A stretch of DNA of 64,000 nucleotides from Sinomonas atrocyanea. GTDB taxonomy: Bacteria; Actinomycetota; Actinomycetes; Actinomycetales; Micrococcaceae. Positions within the stretch are counted from its first letter, which is position 1, and the number at the start of each line of letters is the position of its first letter. The translations under genes and the position numbers were made by a program. Below, piece after piece: positions 16,986 to 25,775 of this stretch. Location of the stretch: assembly GCF_030811715.1 (NCBI RefSeq), contig NZ_JAUSRH010000003.1, forward strand, positions 62,001 through 126,000, in the 5' to 3' direction. Under the pieces are notes generated by a model, which did no database searches, was not told where the DNA came from, and worked only from the letters and a program-made list of their open reading frames with translations.

Positions 16986-18149
16986 ATGAAGATCCTCCAC
17001 ACCTCGGACTGGCACCTGGGCCGGTCCTTCCACGGCGTCGGGATGCTCGACGCGCAGCGCGAGTGGCTCGATGCCCTCGTGGCCCACGTGGAAGCCGAGG
17101 AGGTCGCCGCGGTCCTCGTCGCCGGGGACGTCTACGACCGGGCGCTGCCCGCGGTCGACGTCGTCGAGCTCCTCGACGAGACGCTCGTGCGGCTCACCGC
17201 CGCGGGCGCGCAGGTCATCATCACGAGCGGGAACCACGACTCGGCGGTGCGGCTGGGCTTCGGCTCGAGGCTCCTCGAGCGCGGCGGCGTGCACCTGCGC
17301 ACCCGCGTGGACCAGATCGGCGATCCGGTCCTGCTCCCGCTCGGCGAGGACGCCCAGCTGGCCGTCTACGGGCTCCCGTACCTCGAGCCCCGCCTCGTCG
17401 GTGAGGCGCTCGGGGCATCCGCGCCGGGCCACGCCTCCGTGACCGCGGCGGCGCTCGCGAGGGCCAGGACGGACCTGGAGGCCCGGCAGGCCGCCGGCAC
17501 CGTGCATTCGATCGTCATGGCCCACACGTTCGCCGGCGGCGGGGTGTCGAGCGAGAGCGAGCGGGCGCTGTCGGTAGGCGGCCTCGACGTGGTGCCGCTG
17601 GCGCTCTTCGAGGGCTTCGACTACGCGGCCCTGGGCCATCTGCACGGGCGGCAGGAGCTGGCTCCGTCGATCCGGTACTCGGGATCTCCGCTCGCCTACT
17701 CGTTCTCCGAGTGGCGGCAGGCGAAGGGGGCCTGGATGCTCGACGTCGGGCCGGGCGGCATCGCGTCGGTTGAACCCGTCGACTGGCCGAGCCGCCACCG
17801 GCTCGCGGTCCTGCGGGGACCGCTCGAGGACCTTCTGTCCGACCCGTCCCACAGCGGTGCCGAGTCGGCGTACTGCCATGTCACCCTCACAGACCCGGAC
17901 CGCCCGCGGGCCGCCATGGAGCGGCTGCGCGGCCGCTTCCCCCTCACCGTTGCGCTCGCGTTCGACCCCGCAGGGCGGGAGGAGACGGCCTCCGCGACCT
18001 ACAGCGAGCGGCTCGCCGCCGCCCGCAGCGACCTGGACCTGTGCTGCGGATTCCTCGAGCACGTCCGCGGCCGCGACGCCGACGCCGCCGAACGGGAGGC
18101 CCTGGGACTGGCTCTCGAGTCGGTGCGCCTCGCGGAGGTGGGCGCGTGA
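16986..18149 (+). CDS. sbcD: Exonuclease subunit SbcD (Mre11-type nuclease)
   Basis: A 387-residue metallophosphoesterase, the nuclease half of SbcCD, which cuts DNA hairpins and blocked ends. The five phosphoesterase motifs appear in order: HTSDWHLGR, VAGDVYDR, TSGNHDS, VMAHTF and ALGHLHGRQ. The C-terminal part is the capping and SbcC-binding region. ATG 16986 follows TAGCGT (16972-16977) by eight bases, and an upstream TTG at 16977 is unlikely. The stop overlaps the sbcC GTG by 4 bases, which ensures matched synthesis of the two subunits. Confidence 0.95.
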   Translation: MKILHTSDWHLGRSFHGVGMLDAQREWLDALVAHVEAEEVAAVLVAGDVYDRALPAVDVVELLDETLVRLTAAGAQVIITSGNHDSAVRLGFGSRLLERGGVHLRTRVDQIGDPVLLPLGEDAQLAVYGLPYLEPRLVGEALGASAPGHASVTAAALARARTDLEARQAAGTVHSIVMAHTFAGGGVSSESERALSVGGLDVVPLALFEGFDYAALGHLHGRQELAPSIRYSGSPLAYSFSEWRQAKGAWMLDVGPGGIASVEPVDWPSRHRLAVLRGPLEDLLSDPSHSGAESAYCHVTLTDPDRPRAAMERLRGRFPLTVALAFDPAGREETASATYSERLAAARSDLDLCCGFLEHVRGRDADAAEREALGLALESVRLAEVGA

Positions 18150-21100
18150 GGCTGCACCGGCTCGAGATCAGCGCCTTCGGCCCGTTCGCCGGCCACGAGG
18201 CCATCGACTTCGACTCCCTCGCCGAGCACGGGCTCTTCCTCCTCAACGGGCCCACCGGCGCAGGGAAGACCAGCATCCTCGACGCCGTCTGCTTTGCCCT
18301 CTACGGCAGCCTCCCCGGAGCCAGACAGGGAACACGCTCGCTCAAGAGCCACCATGCCGCAGCCGAAGCGGAACCGGCGGTCATGCTCGAGTTCACGGCC
18401 CAGGAGCGCCGCTTCGAGGTCCGCCGGACCCCGGAGTGGACGCGTCCGAGCGCGCGATCCGCGGCCGGCTGGGTCCAGCAGAAGGCCGCGACCCATGTCC
18501 GCGAGCTCGTGGACGGGGCGTGGCGCCCCCTCACCTCGCGCAACGACGAAGCGGGCGCGCTCCTGGGCAGCGTGCTCGGCATGGCCCGCGAGCAGTTCAC
18601 CCGGGTCGTGCTCCTGCCCCAGGGCGAGTTCGCCTCCTTCCTGAGGGCCAGGGCCTCCGAACGCACCGAGCTCCTCGAGAAGCTCTTCGGCACCCGCCGC
18701 TTCTCCGACGTCGAGGCCCAGCTCGCCTCCCTCGCCCAGACGGCCCGGGCCGAGGCAGAGGCCGCTGAACGCGCTGCGGCCCAGCCTGTCGCCAGCCTCG
18801 AGGCGGAACTCGCTGCCCTCATCGAGGAACTGCCGGAGAACCTGGGCCGCCTGATCGCCGAGCGCGGCGCCGACGCCGCGGACCGGGCAGCAGATCGCCG
18901 CGCCGGTGCCGCCGCCGTGGACGGACAGCAGGCCGACGGGCACCAGCACGGGCACGAGGACTCCGTGGCAGGGCGCGAGCCAGGCCGGGACCAGCGGACG
19001 GACCGGGTCTGGGACCCCGACCAGCCGCTGGACCCCGAAGGGGCCGGGGCCCTGTTCGCGTGGGCCGGCGCGGCGCTCGACGAGCTCAGGGACCGTGCGC
19101 TCGAAGACTGCGAGGCGGCGAGGGCAGCACTCGGGGACAGCCGCCGCACGGTGACCGCGGCCGCCCGTGCCTTCGAGGACGCCCGGGAACTGGCGGCAGC
19201 CCGCGAGCGACGGGCCGCCTGGGAGTCGGCGGCGGAGGGCCAGGCTGCCCGGCTCGAGGCCCTCGCCTCGCACCGCGCGGCGGCCGTCCTCGGCCAGCCG
19301 CTCGCCGAGGCAGAACGCACTGCGCAGGCGGCGGCACGGGCGCGCGCCGACGCCTCGGCCGCCGCGGAAGCCGCCGCTGCGACCGGGTGGACCCCATCGC
19401 GGACAGAGCCGGGCACCGGGCTGCCCGACGCCGAAGACGTGAGGGGAGCGGCCTCCGCCGAGGAAGCGGAGGCGGCAGTCCTCGCCGAGCGCATCGCGGC
19501 CGAGCGCGAACTCGCGGACCTCGAGCGCCAGCTCGCGGACGCCGCGACGGCCCTCGAGGCGCACCGCGCCGCCGCCGACACCTCGGGCGCGGAGGCCGAG
19601 CGGCTCGGCCGCGAACTCGACGAACTCGAGGCAGAGCGTTCGCGGCTCGGGGCCGAGGCCGCCGCCCTCGGCGCCGCCACGATCGAGGCCGACGCGGCCG
19701 AGGACATCGTGAAGGCCGTCGAAGACCACGCCCGCGCACTGCGGACGCTCGCCGATGCCGCGTCCGAGCACGAGGAGCGCCGGGCCCGGGCCCTCGACGC
19801 GAAGGAGTCATGGCTGGGCCTGCGCGAACTCCGGCTGGGCCAGGCTGCCGCCGAGCTCGCCACGCACCTCGACGAGGGATCGCCGTGCCCGGTGTGCGGC
19901 TCGGCGGAGCATCCCGCGCCCGCCCGGGGGACTGAGGACCCGCTGCTCCTCGTCGACGCCGAACGCGCGGCCGCCCGGTCATCCGAGGAGGCTGCGGCGC
20001 GGGAGCGCGACGCCCACGAGGCCGTGGCCGCGGCGCGCGCGCGGCTGGCTGCCGTGGAGGCCCGCGGGGGAGCGACCGATCCGGACAAGGCCGTCCGCGT
20101 GCGCGAGGAGAAGCTCGCCGCGCTCAGCCACGCCCGCCGGGCCGAGGCCCGCCTCACCTCCGTCCTGGAGCGCGCCCGCACCCTTTCCCGTCGCCGTGAG
20201 GCCTCCCTTGCCGCCCGCGAGGAGGCCACGAGCGACAGGATCCGTGCCGAGGAGGCGCTCCGGGGCCGGGGAGAGGAGCGGGACCGCCGGCAGGCCGAGG
20301 TCCTCCTCTGGCGCGGCGGCTTCCCCAGCGTTGCCGCCCGGCAGGCGGACGTCGCAGCTCGGGCCCGCACCCTCGCTGCCCTCGGGGGCTCGCTGGGCGC
20401 CTGCCGCGCGGCCGAGGAGGCCCGCTCTGCGGCCGCCCACGTCCTCGCAGAGGCCCTCGAGGCCTCCCCGTTCGCCGACGCGCCGAGCGCACAGGCGGCG
20501 CTCCTGAGTCCGGCCGCGGCGGCACGCCTCGAGGCCGAGGCCGCGGCGCACGGGGCCGAAGGACAGCAGCTGAGCGGCCTGTTCGCCTCGGCGGGCGTCC
20601 AGCGGGCCCTCGCCGCGGAGCAGACCGGCGCGGCGACGACCCAGAGCGGCCTTGAGGCGCTGCAGGCCGAGGAGGCCGCTGCCGAGCACCGGGCGCGGGG
20701 CGCCGAGTTCGCGGCCCAGCGGGCGGCCGCGGCCTGCACGCGCCTGGCCACCCTCCGCACGGCGTTCGAGGGCTCCAGACCCCTGCTCGAGCAGACGCGC
20801 GCCCGCTTCCGGACCCTCGCCGAACTGGCCAGGACCGCGCGGGGCCAGGGGGAGAACGAGCGGCGCATGTCGCTGCACAGCTACGTCCTCGCCGCCCGCC
20901 TCGAGCAGGTCGCCATCGCAGCCACCGAGCGGCTCCTCGCGATGAGCGACGGCCGCTTCAGTCTCGAGCACACTGATGCCCTCGCCGCCCGCGGGGCGGC
21001 CTCGGGCCTCGGGCTCGACGTCGTCGACGGGTGGACCGGCCAGCGGCGCGATCCCTCCACGCTCTCCGGCGGGGAGACGTTCATGGCGTCCCTCGCCCTC

Positions 21101-21373
21101 GCGCTGGGCCTGGCCGACGTCGTCCAGCAGGAGGCCGGCGGCATCGACATCGAGACGCTGTTCGTCGACGAGGGGTTCGGCAGCCTCGACGAGCAGGCCC
21201 TCGAGCAGGTCATGGACGCCATCGAGGGCCTGCGGGCCGGCGGCCGCGTGGTCGGCCTCGTGAGCCACGTCTCAGAGCTCAAGCAGCGCATCCCGGCCCA
21301 GATCCGTGTGAGCAAGGGCCGCGACGGATCCCGCATCGCCTCGGTGGGGCTCGTCCCCCAGCTGGCCCAGTAG
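18146..21373 (+). CDS. sbcC: Exonuclease subunit SbcC (Rad50-type SMC ATPase)
   Basis: A 1075-residue ATPase that partners SbcD. The N-terminal Walker A (GPTGAGKTS, about residues 37-45), the central zinc hook CPVC (Cys581 and Cys584), the C-terminal ABC signature TLSGGETFMASLAL and the Walker B/D-loop LFVDEGFGSLDEQ are all present. The arms on either side of the hook are long, Ala/Glu/Arg-rich coiled coils. Around residues 245-310 the proximal coiled coil carries a Gly/Asp/His/Gln-rich low-complexity insertion that would break the heptads. The GTG start is coupled to sbcD. Confidence 0.95.
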   Translation: MRLHRLEISAFGPFAGHEAIDFDSLAEHGLFLLNGPTGAGKTSILDAVCFALYGSLPGARQGTRSLKSHHAAAEAEPAVMLEFTAQERRFEVRRTPEWTRPSARSAAGWVQQKAATHVRELVDGAWRPLTSRNDEAGALLGSVLGMAREQFTRVVLLPQGEFASFLRARASERTELLEKLFGTRRFSDVEAQLASLAQTARAEAEAAERAAAQPVASLEAELAALIEELPENLGRLIAERGADAADRAADRRAGAAAVDGQQADGHQHGHEDSVAGREPGRDQRTDRVWDPDQPLDPEGAGALFAWAGAALDELRDRALEDCEAARAALGDSRRTVTAAARAFEDARELAAARERRAAWESAAEGQAARLEALASHRAAAVLGQPLAEAERTAQAAARARADASAAAEAAAATGWTPSRTEPGTGLPDAEDVRGAASAEEAEAAVLAERIAAERELADLERQLADAATALEAHRAAADTSGAEAERLGRELDELEAERSRLGAEAAALGAATIEADAAEDIVKAVEDHARALRTLADAASEHEERRARALDAKESWLGLRELRLGQAAAELATHLDEGSPCPVCGSAEHPAPARGTEDPLLLVDAERAAARSSEEAAARERDAHEAVAAARARLAAVEARGGATDPDKAVRVREEKLAALSHARRAEARLTSVLERARTLSRRREASLAAREEATSDRIRAEEALRGRGEERDRRQAEVLLWRGGFPSVAARQADVAARARTLAALGGSLGACRAAEEARSAAAHVLAEALEASPFADAPSAQAALLSPAAAARLEAEAAAHGAEGQQLSGLFASAGVQRALAAEQTGAATTQSGLEALQAEEAAAEHRARGAEFAAQRAAAACTRLATLRTAFEGSRPLLEQTRARFRTLAELARTARGQGENERRMSLHSYVLAARLEQVAIAATERLLAMSDGRFSLEHTDALAARGAASGLGLDVVDGWTGQRRDPSTLSGGETFMASLALALGLADVVQQEAGGIDIETLFVDEGFGSLDEQALEQVMDAIEGLRAGGRVVGLVSHVSELKQRIPAQIRVSKGRDGSRIASVGLVPQLAQ

Positions 21374-21440
21374 GATGTGATCGCTACCGGGTCCTGCACG
21401 GCGGGTGGCAGGGACGCCGTGCCTGTCGTCGAGGTGTCCC

Positions 21441-22706
21441 GTGGCCGTGCGCGTCTCCCTTCTTGCCCGCTACTCCGCGCTCCCGTCTCTCGCGGGAGCG
21501 GCCTTCATCCCCATCGCCCTCATCGCGAGGCTTCCGCTCGCGATGCTGACGATCGGGACCCTGGCCCTCGTCTCGGTCGCCTCCGGCTCGTATGCGCTCG
21601 GCGGCCTTGCCGCCGGAGCAGTCGGCGTCGGCTCGGCCGCGGGCGCGCCCGCGCTCGGCCTGCTCGCCGACCGGTACGGACAGCGCCGGACTGTCCTCAT
21701 CGCAGGCGTCCTGAACACGGTGGCAACCACTGCCGTCGTCGTCGCGACCTACCCGCCCGGCGGCCTCCACGCGTCGGGGCCGCTGCCGCTCCTGGCTGTC
21801 TCCCTCGTGGCCGGACTGACGCTCCCGCAGGTCGGCCCCCTCGCCCGGGCCCGGTGGATGGCGCTCACGGAGCGGCGCCCGCTGCGCGAGCTCGAGCGTG
21901 ACGCGGCGTTCTCCTACGAGAGCACAGCCGACGAGCTGACGTTCGTCCTCGGCCCCGCCCTCGTCGGTGCCCTCGGGGCAGCCGTCGCGCCGTGGCTCCC
22001 GCTCGCCCTGGCCGTCCTCCTCACCGCCGTGTTCGTGACGGCTTTCGCGCTGCACCCCACCGCGACCGCGGTGCACCGGTCGGCGGGGGCCGTCCGCCCA
22101 GCCGCCGTCAGGGCGCCTGCCGCAGCACCGGGCTTCGGCGGCTGGGGGCTCGCCGCACTCCCGGTCGCCGGAATGCTCGCGATGGGCGGGTTCTTCGGGA
22201 GCACGCAGACGGCCCTGACCGCCTTCGCGGGCGAGCTCGGCGCCGCGGAGACCGCCGGACTGCTCTATGCGGCGCTGGGCCTGACCTCCGCGGTCGCGGC
22301 GCTCACCGTTGCCGCCTGGTCTGCGAGGTTCACCCTCGCGGCACGGTGGACGGCCTGCGCAGGTGCGCTCACGGCGCTCGCCTTCCTCATGCTCGTGCCC
22401 CACTCCCTCGGCGCGATGGCGGCCATGATGCTGCTGATCGGCGTGCCCGTCGGCCCGATCATGGTCACGGTCTACGGCCTCGGCGGACGGCTGGCGCCCG
22501 CCGGGCGCATGGGCACCGCCATGACCGCGCTGGCGAGCGGCCTCGTCGCGGGAGTGGCCCTGGGCGCCGGCATCGCCGGGGCGCTGGCGGAGGCCGGCGG
22601 GGCGTCCGCCGCGTTCGCCGCGCCCCTTGCCTCGGCCGGCATCCTGCTGCTCCTCGGCTCGGCAGCCCTGCTCGTGCCGCGCGGGCGCGTCCGCGTCGCC
22701 GCCTGA
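21441..22706 (+). CDS. MFS transporter
   Basis: A 421-residue protein with twelve predicted hydrophobic helices. GLLADRYGQRRTVLIAG is the MFS motif A between helices 2 and 3, and the halves repeat around residue 220. GTG 21441 puts the first helix at the right distance; GTG 21405 would add 12 residues without a family counterpart. It follows sbcC by 67 bases in the same direction, and TAGGAT at 21371-21376 might be its promoter. The substrate is unknown. Confidence 0.82.
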   Translation: MAVRVSLLARYSALPSLAGAAFIPIALIARLPLAMLTIGTLALVSVASGSYALGGLAAGAVGVGSAAGAPALGLLADRYGQRRTVLIAGVLNTVATTAVVVATYPPGGLHASGPLPLLAVSLVAGLTLPQVGPLARARWMALTERRPLRELERDAAFSYESTADELTFVLGPALVGALGAAVAPWLPLALAVLLTAVFVTAFALHPTATAVHRSAGAVRPAAVRAPAAAPGFGGWGLAALPVAGMLAMGGFFGSTQTALTAFAGELGAAETAGLLYAALGLTSAVAALTVAAWSARFTLAARWTACAGALTALAFLMLVPHSLGAMAAMMLLIGVPVGPIMVTVYGLGGRLAPAGRMGTAMTALASGLVAGVALGAGIAGALAEAGGASAAFAAPLASAGILLLLGSAALLVPRGRVRVAA

Positions 22707-22765
22707 GCGACGGGCGTCCCAGCGGCTGCCGCCCAGGCCTTCCGAGGGCACCCAGGATGGCGTGC

Positions 22766-23476
22766 CTAGCCGACGGCGCGGGCGATCCGGCCGGCCGCAG
22801 CGATGAGGGCCGCCCCGATGGGCGCCGGGTCGACGGCTGTGCCGAGGTAGACCACGGCCAGGGCTGCCGGCCGGTGGTGCGGCAGGATCAGGGGGACGGC
22901 GACGGAGGACAGGCCGGGGATCACCTCGTCGTGGCTGAGCGCGTAGCCCCGCTCGCGGGACTCGTCCGACTCGGCGCGGTAGGGGACGTCGGGCACCCTC
23001 TGCTGCCACTCCTCGCGCCCGAGGGCGGACTGGATGGCGATGCCCGGCCCGCCGCGGTCCAGCGGGTGCCGGGTCCCCGGGTGCTGGGCGAGGGTCGCGC
23101 CGCTGTGCTGGGGCTCGACCGTGGCGAGCGTGATGCAGTCGGAGCGGTCCCAGACCGCGACGAACGCAGTCATGTGCAGCTCGGCGGCGAGCCGGCCGAG
23201 CTCGGGCAGCGCGGCCGCCTGGAGGTCCCGAGAGACGGAGCGCGCCAGCACCGCGAGGCCCGCTCCGGGCTGGAGCCGGCCCGAGTCGTCGCGGGTCACG
23301 AGCGCGTGGTCCTCGAGCGTGCGCACGATCCGGTAGGCGATCGAACGGTGGACGTCGAGCGCCGCGGAGAGCTCGGCGATGGTCAGCGGGGTGCGCGCCT
23401 CGGCGAGGACCTCGAGGGCCCGGATGCCCCGGGAGAGCGTCTGGGAGTGGGGGCCGGTCTCGGCGGTGCGTGGCAT
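22766..23476 (-). CDS. IclR family transcriptional regulator
   Basis: A 236-residue regulator with an N-terminal winged helix (SRGIRALEVLAEARTPLTIAELSAALDVHRSIAYRIVRTLEDHALV) and a C-terminal IclR effector-binding domain (AFVAVWDRSDCITLATVEP to the end). ATG 23476, preceded by GAGGA, gives the usual family length; a longer frame back to 23599 would add 41 residues without similarity. It is divergent from the MHS transporter at 23816, and a palindrome of the IclR type lies between them. IclR proteins commonly control aromatic-acid catabolism, which fits the surrounding gene content. Confidence 0.9.
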   Translation of the reverse strand: MPRTAETGPHSQTLSRGIRALEVLAEARTPLTIAELSAALDVHRSIAYRIVRTLEDHALVTRDDSGRLQPGAGLAVLARSVSRDLQAAALPELGRLAAELHMTAFVAVWDRSDCITLATVEPQHSGATLAQHPGTRHPLDRGGPGIAIQSALGREEWQQRVPDVPYRAESDESRERGYALSHDEVIPGLSSVAVPLILPHHRPAALAVVYLGTAVDPAPIGAALIAAAGRIARAVG

Positions 23477-23543
23477 GGGATCCTCTGGGGCTGGCTCGGT
23501 CGCGGCGTCCCGCGCACGGTGCTGTCCGATATCAGCACCACAT

Positions 23544-23558
23544 GTTCCATTATCGAAC
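23544..23558. promoter_or_regulatory. IclR-type palindrome
   Basis: GTTC and GAAC flank seven bases (CATTATC). Read on the minus strand the 15-mer is GTTCGATAATGGAAC, very like the GTTCGATAAT half of known sites for IclR-family regulators of aromatic catabolism such as PcaR. It lies 68 bases upstream of the IclR gene start. Confidence 0.5.
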
Positions 23559-23709
23559 GATGCCTCCCCAGTATCGGGCATGGCGGCCGCGCGGGGCAAC
23601 GCGACGTGCCGCTCGGCGCGCTGCGGGCACCGTTCGTCGCATCACGGCACGCCGTCCGCTGCAAATGCGTGTGCGCCATCTCACATCTCCTGTATCCTCC
23701 CTTTTATTG

Positions 23710-23727
23710 ACCGACCAATCGGTAGGT
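23710..23727. promoter_or_regulatory. TetR-type operator upstream of the MHS transporter
   Basis: ACCGACC and GGTAGGT flank AATC; the arms match at six of seven positions. ACCNACC/GGTNGGT dyads are typical of TetR-family regulators in actinobacteria. The site overlaps the likely -35 of the transporter gene, so repression is expected. Confidence 0.5.
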
Positions 23728-23815
23728 AAATCGAGCGGTCGGGGCGCCCGCGGGCCGCCCCCGTCAATGGTTCGCCCCGCACGGGGCATTCGCACCCTAG
23801 AACCACGGAGTCCCA

Positions 23816-25180
23816 ATGACCCAGGCAGTCAACGCCTCCCAGCCCACCTCCGCGATGTCGCGCGAGGAGCGTCGGGTCCTGGCTGGCACCCTCGTCGGCA
23901 CCACCATCGAGTGGTACGACTTCTTCATCTACGCCCAGGCGGCCGGCGTCGTGCTCGGTCCGCTCTTCCTGGCCCCCGTCGCGAAGGAGAACCCGGGCCT
24001 GTCCCAGGTGATCGCCTTCGCGACGATCGGCATCTCGTTCCTCTTCCGCCCTCTCGGCGCGATCGTGGCCGGCCACCTCGGCGACCGGCTCGGCCGCAAG
24101 AAGATGCTCGTGTTCACGCTCATCATGATGGGCCTGTCCACCTCGCTCATCGGCGTCCTGCCCACGTACGCCCAGGTCGGCGCGCTCGCACCGCTCCTGC
24201 TCATCCTCCTGCGCGTGCTCCAGGGCTTCTCCGCCGGCGGCGAGTGGGGCGGCGCCGCCCTCATGTCGGTCGAGCACGCACCCAAGGGCCGCCGCGGCTA
24301 CTTCGGCGCCTACCCGCAGATCGGCGTCCCGATCGGCATGATCCTCGCGACGTTCACGCTGTGGATCCTCACCACCGTGATGGGCCCCGCGTTCGTCCAG
24401 TGGGGGTGGCGCCTGCCGTTCCTGTTCTCGATCGTCCTCATCGCTGTCGGCTACCTGATCCGCCGCGCCGTCGAGGAGAGCCCGGTCTTCCTGGCGCTCC
24501 AGGAGCGCCGCAAGGAGTCCTCGGCGCCGCTCGGGCAGCTCTTCCGCTACAACTGGAAGGAAGTCGCGCTCACGGCGGTCATCTTCATCGCGAACAACGC
24601 CGCCGGCTACCTGCTGATCGCCTACTTCGCCACGTATGCGGTGAAGAACCTCAAGATGGACCAGCCCACCGTGCTGCTGGCCACCACGCTCGCGTCCTTC
24701 GGCTGGCTCATCTTCACCCTGTGGGGCGGCATCGTCTCCGACCGGCTCGGACGCATCCGCACCTTCCAGATCGGCTACGCCTTCCTCGCGCTCTGGGCGG
24801 TGCCGATGTGGTTCCTCATCGACACGAAGAACATCGTCTGGTACTTCGTGGCCCTCTTCGTCATGACGTTCGGGCTCGGCCTCTCCTACGGGCCCCAGTC
24901 GGCCCTCTACGCCGAGATGTTCCCGGCGAAGGTCCGGTACTCGGGAGTCTCGATCGGCTACGCCCTCGGCGCGATCCTGGGCGGCGCGTTCGCCCCGATG
25001 ATTGCCGAGATGCTCATGAACCAGTTCAAGATGTCCTGGACGATCGGCGCCTACATCGCCATCGCCGCCGTGATCTCCCTCGTGGGCGTCTCGCTCGTGA
25101 AGGAGACCAAGGGCGTCGACCTCCATGTCGCCGAGGCGCACGAGGAGTACGTCAAGGAGCACCCCGAAGCCGCTCGCTGA
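23816..25180 (+). CDS. MHS family (metabolite:H+ symporter) MFS transporter
   Basis: A 454-residue permease. GTTIEWYDFFIYAQAAG at the N-terminus, LGDRLGRKKMLVFTL (motif A) and LQGFSAGGEWGGAALMSVEHAP after helix 4 are hallmarks of the metabolite:H+ symporter family, which moves shikimate, proline betaine, dicarboxylates and aromatic acids. The context (IclR divergent, aromatic catabolic genes downstream) favours an organic-acid substrate, possibly a hydroxyphenylacetate-type compound; this is inference. A strong hairpin terminator follows the stop codon. Confidence 0.92.
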   Translation: MTQAVNASQPTSAMSREERRVLAGTLVGTTIEWYDFFIYAQAAGVVLGPLFLAPVAKENPGLSQVIAFATIGISFLFRPLGAIVAGHLGDRLGRKKMLVFTLIMMGLSTSLIGVLPTYAQVGALAPLLLILLRVLQGFSAGGEWGGAALMSVEHAPKGRRGYFGAYPQIGVPIGMILATFTLWILTTVMGPAFVQWGWRLPFLFSIVLIAVGYLIRRAVEESPVFLALQERRKESSAPLGQLFRYNWKEVALTAVIFIANNAAGYLLIAYFATYAVKNLKMDQPTVLLATTLASFGWLIFTLWGGIVSDRLGRIRTFQIGYAFLALWAVPMWFLIDTKNIVWYFVALFVMTFGLGLSYGPQSALYAEMFPAKVRYSGVSIGYALGAILGGAFAPMIAEMLMNQFKMSWTIGAYIAIAAVISLVGVSLVKETKGVDLHVAEAHEEYVKEHPEAAR

Positions 25181-25189
25181 GTGACGCAC

Positions 25190-25226
25190 GACGGCGGGCC
25201 CTCCCCATGCGGGAGGGCCCGCCGTC
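25190..25226 (+). terminator. Terminator after the MHS transporter gene
   Basis: Sixteen bases (25190-25205) pair perfectly with 25211-25226 around a five-base loop, CATGC. The stem is almost entirely G-C. No T-run follows, as is usual in high-GC actinobacteria. Confidence 0.85.
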
Positions 25227-25302
25227 GCGCTGTGCGCGGGCCGTCAAGGACAGTGCGCTGTGGCCGAAGCCGGCGCCGCCGCCTCCTTGGGATCCTCGGG
25301 AC

Positions 25303-25722
25303 ATGGACATGAGGACGATCCCCGCGCGGACCTCCGGCCGCTGGGCCGCCGCGGCAGCCGCCATGGGCGGGGCCGCCCACCTCGCCATGGTCCCCGGCGG
25401 TGGGTGGATGGCGGCCCTCGGGGCCGCAATGGCCCTGGCCTGCCTGCCGTGCGCGTGGCACCTCTGGCGCCGTCCGAGCCTGCGCGCGGCCCGCACCGTG
25501 ATCGGGATGTCCCTGGCCATGGTGCTCGTGCACGGCGCCCTCGTGCTCTCCGGCGGCCACGGGGGCGGCCACGCGCACGCCCACCAGCCGTCCTCGGGAG
25601 CGGCGGACGGCCACGCGGCGACCATGCTCGCCATCATCGCGGTCGAGCTCGGCACCGCCCTCCTCGCTGCCGCGTGGGTGCGGCGGCAGCGGGCGGCGCG
25701 TCCCGCCGTCGTGCCTTGCTGA
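25303..25722 (+). CDS. Small His-rich membrane protein
   Basis: A 139-residue protein of no family I recognise. Four hydrophobic stretches are visible (about residues 13-30, 35-52, 65-82 and 105-123). Between the third and fourth lies a loop rich in His and Gly (GGHGGGHAHAHQPSSGAADGH) that could bind a metal such as copper, nickel or zinc. ATG 25303 is the first Met of the frame after the terminator; a ribosome binding site is not obvious. It stands alone between the MHS transporter and an alpha/beta hydrolase on the same strand. The neighbouring copper amine oxidase makes a copper link tempting but unproved. Confidence 0.6.
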   Translation: MDMRTIPARTSGRWAAAAAAMGGAAHLAMVPGGGWMAALGAAMALACLPCAWHLWRRPSLRAARTVIGMSLAMVLVHGALVLSGGHGGGHAHAHQPSSGAADGHAATMLAIIAVELGTALLAAAWVRRQRAARPAVVPC

Positions 25723-25775
25723 GGGGTGCGCCACAGCGGGGCCGCACCGCGGCCCCGCGGCGGTAGGGTGTGCCG

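Larger units (their letters stand above)
23477..23815. promoter_or_regulatory. Divergent promoter region between the IclR regulator and the MHS transporter genes
   Basis: This 339-base gap has no supported gene. It is clearly less GC-rich than its surroundings between about 23520 and 23740. It holds two operator-like palindromes of different type (23544-23558 and 23710-23727). TTGACC at 23707-23712 could be a -35 element for the transporter and overlaps the second palindrome. Confidence 0.6.

Noticed and set aside
18301-20868. Minus-strand open frame of 855 codons opposite sbcC
   Set aside because: Ser/Arg/Ala-rich shadow of the Ala/Glu-rich coiled-coil codons.
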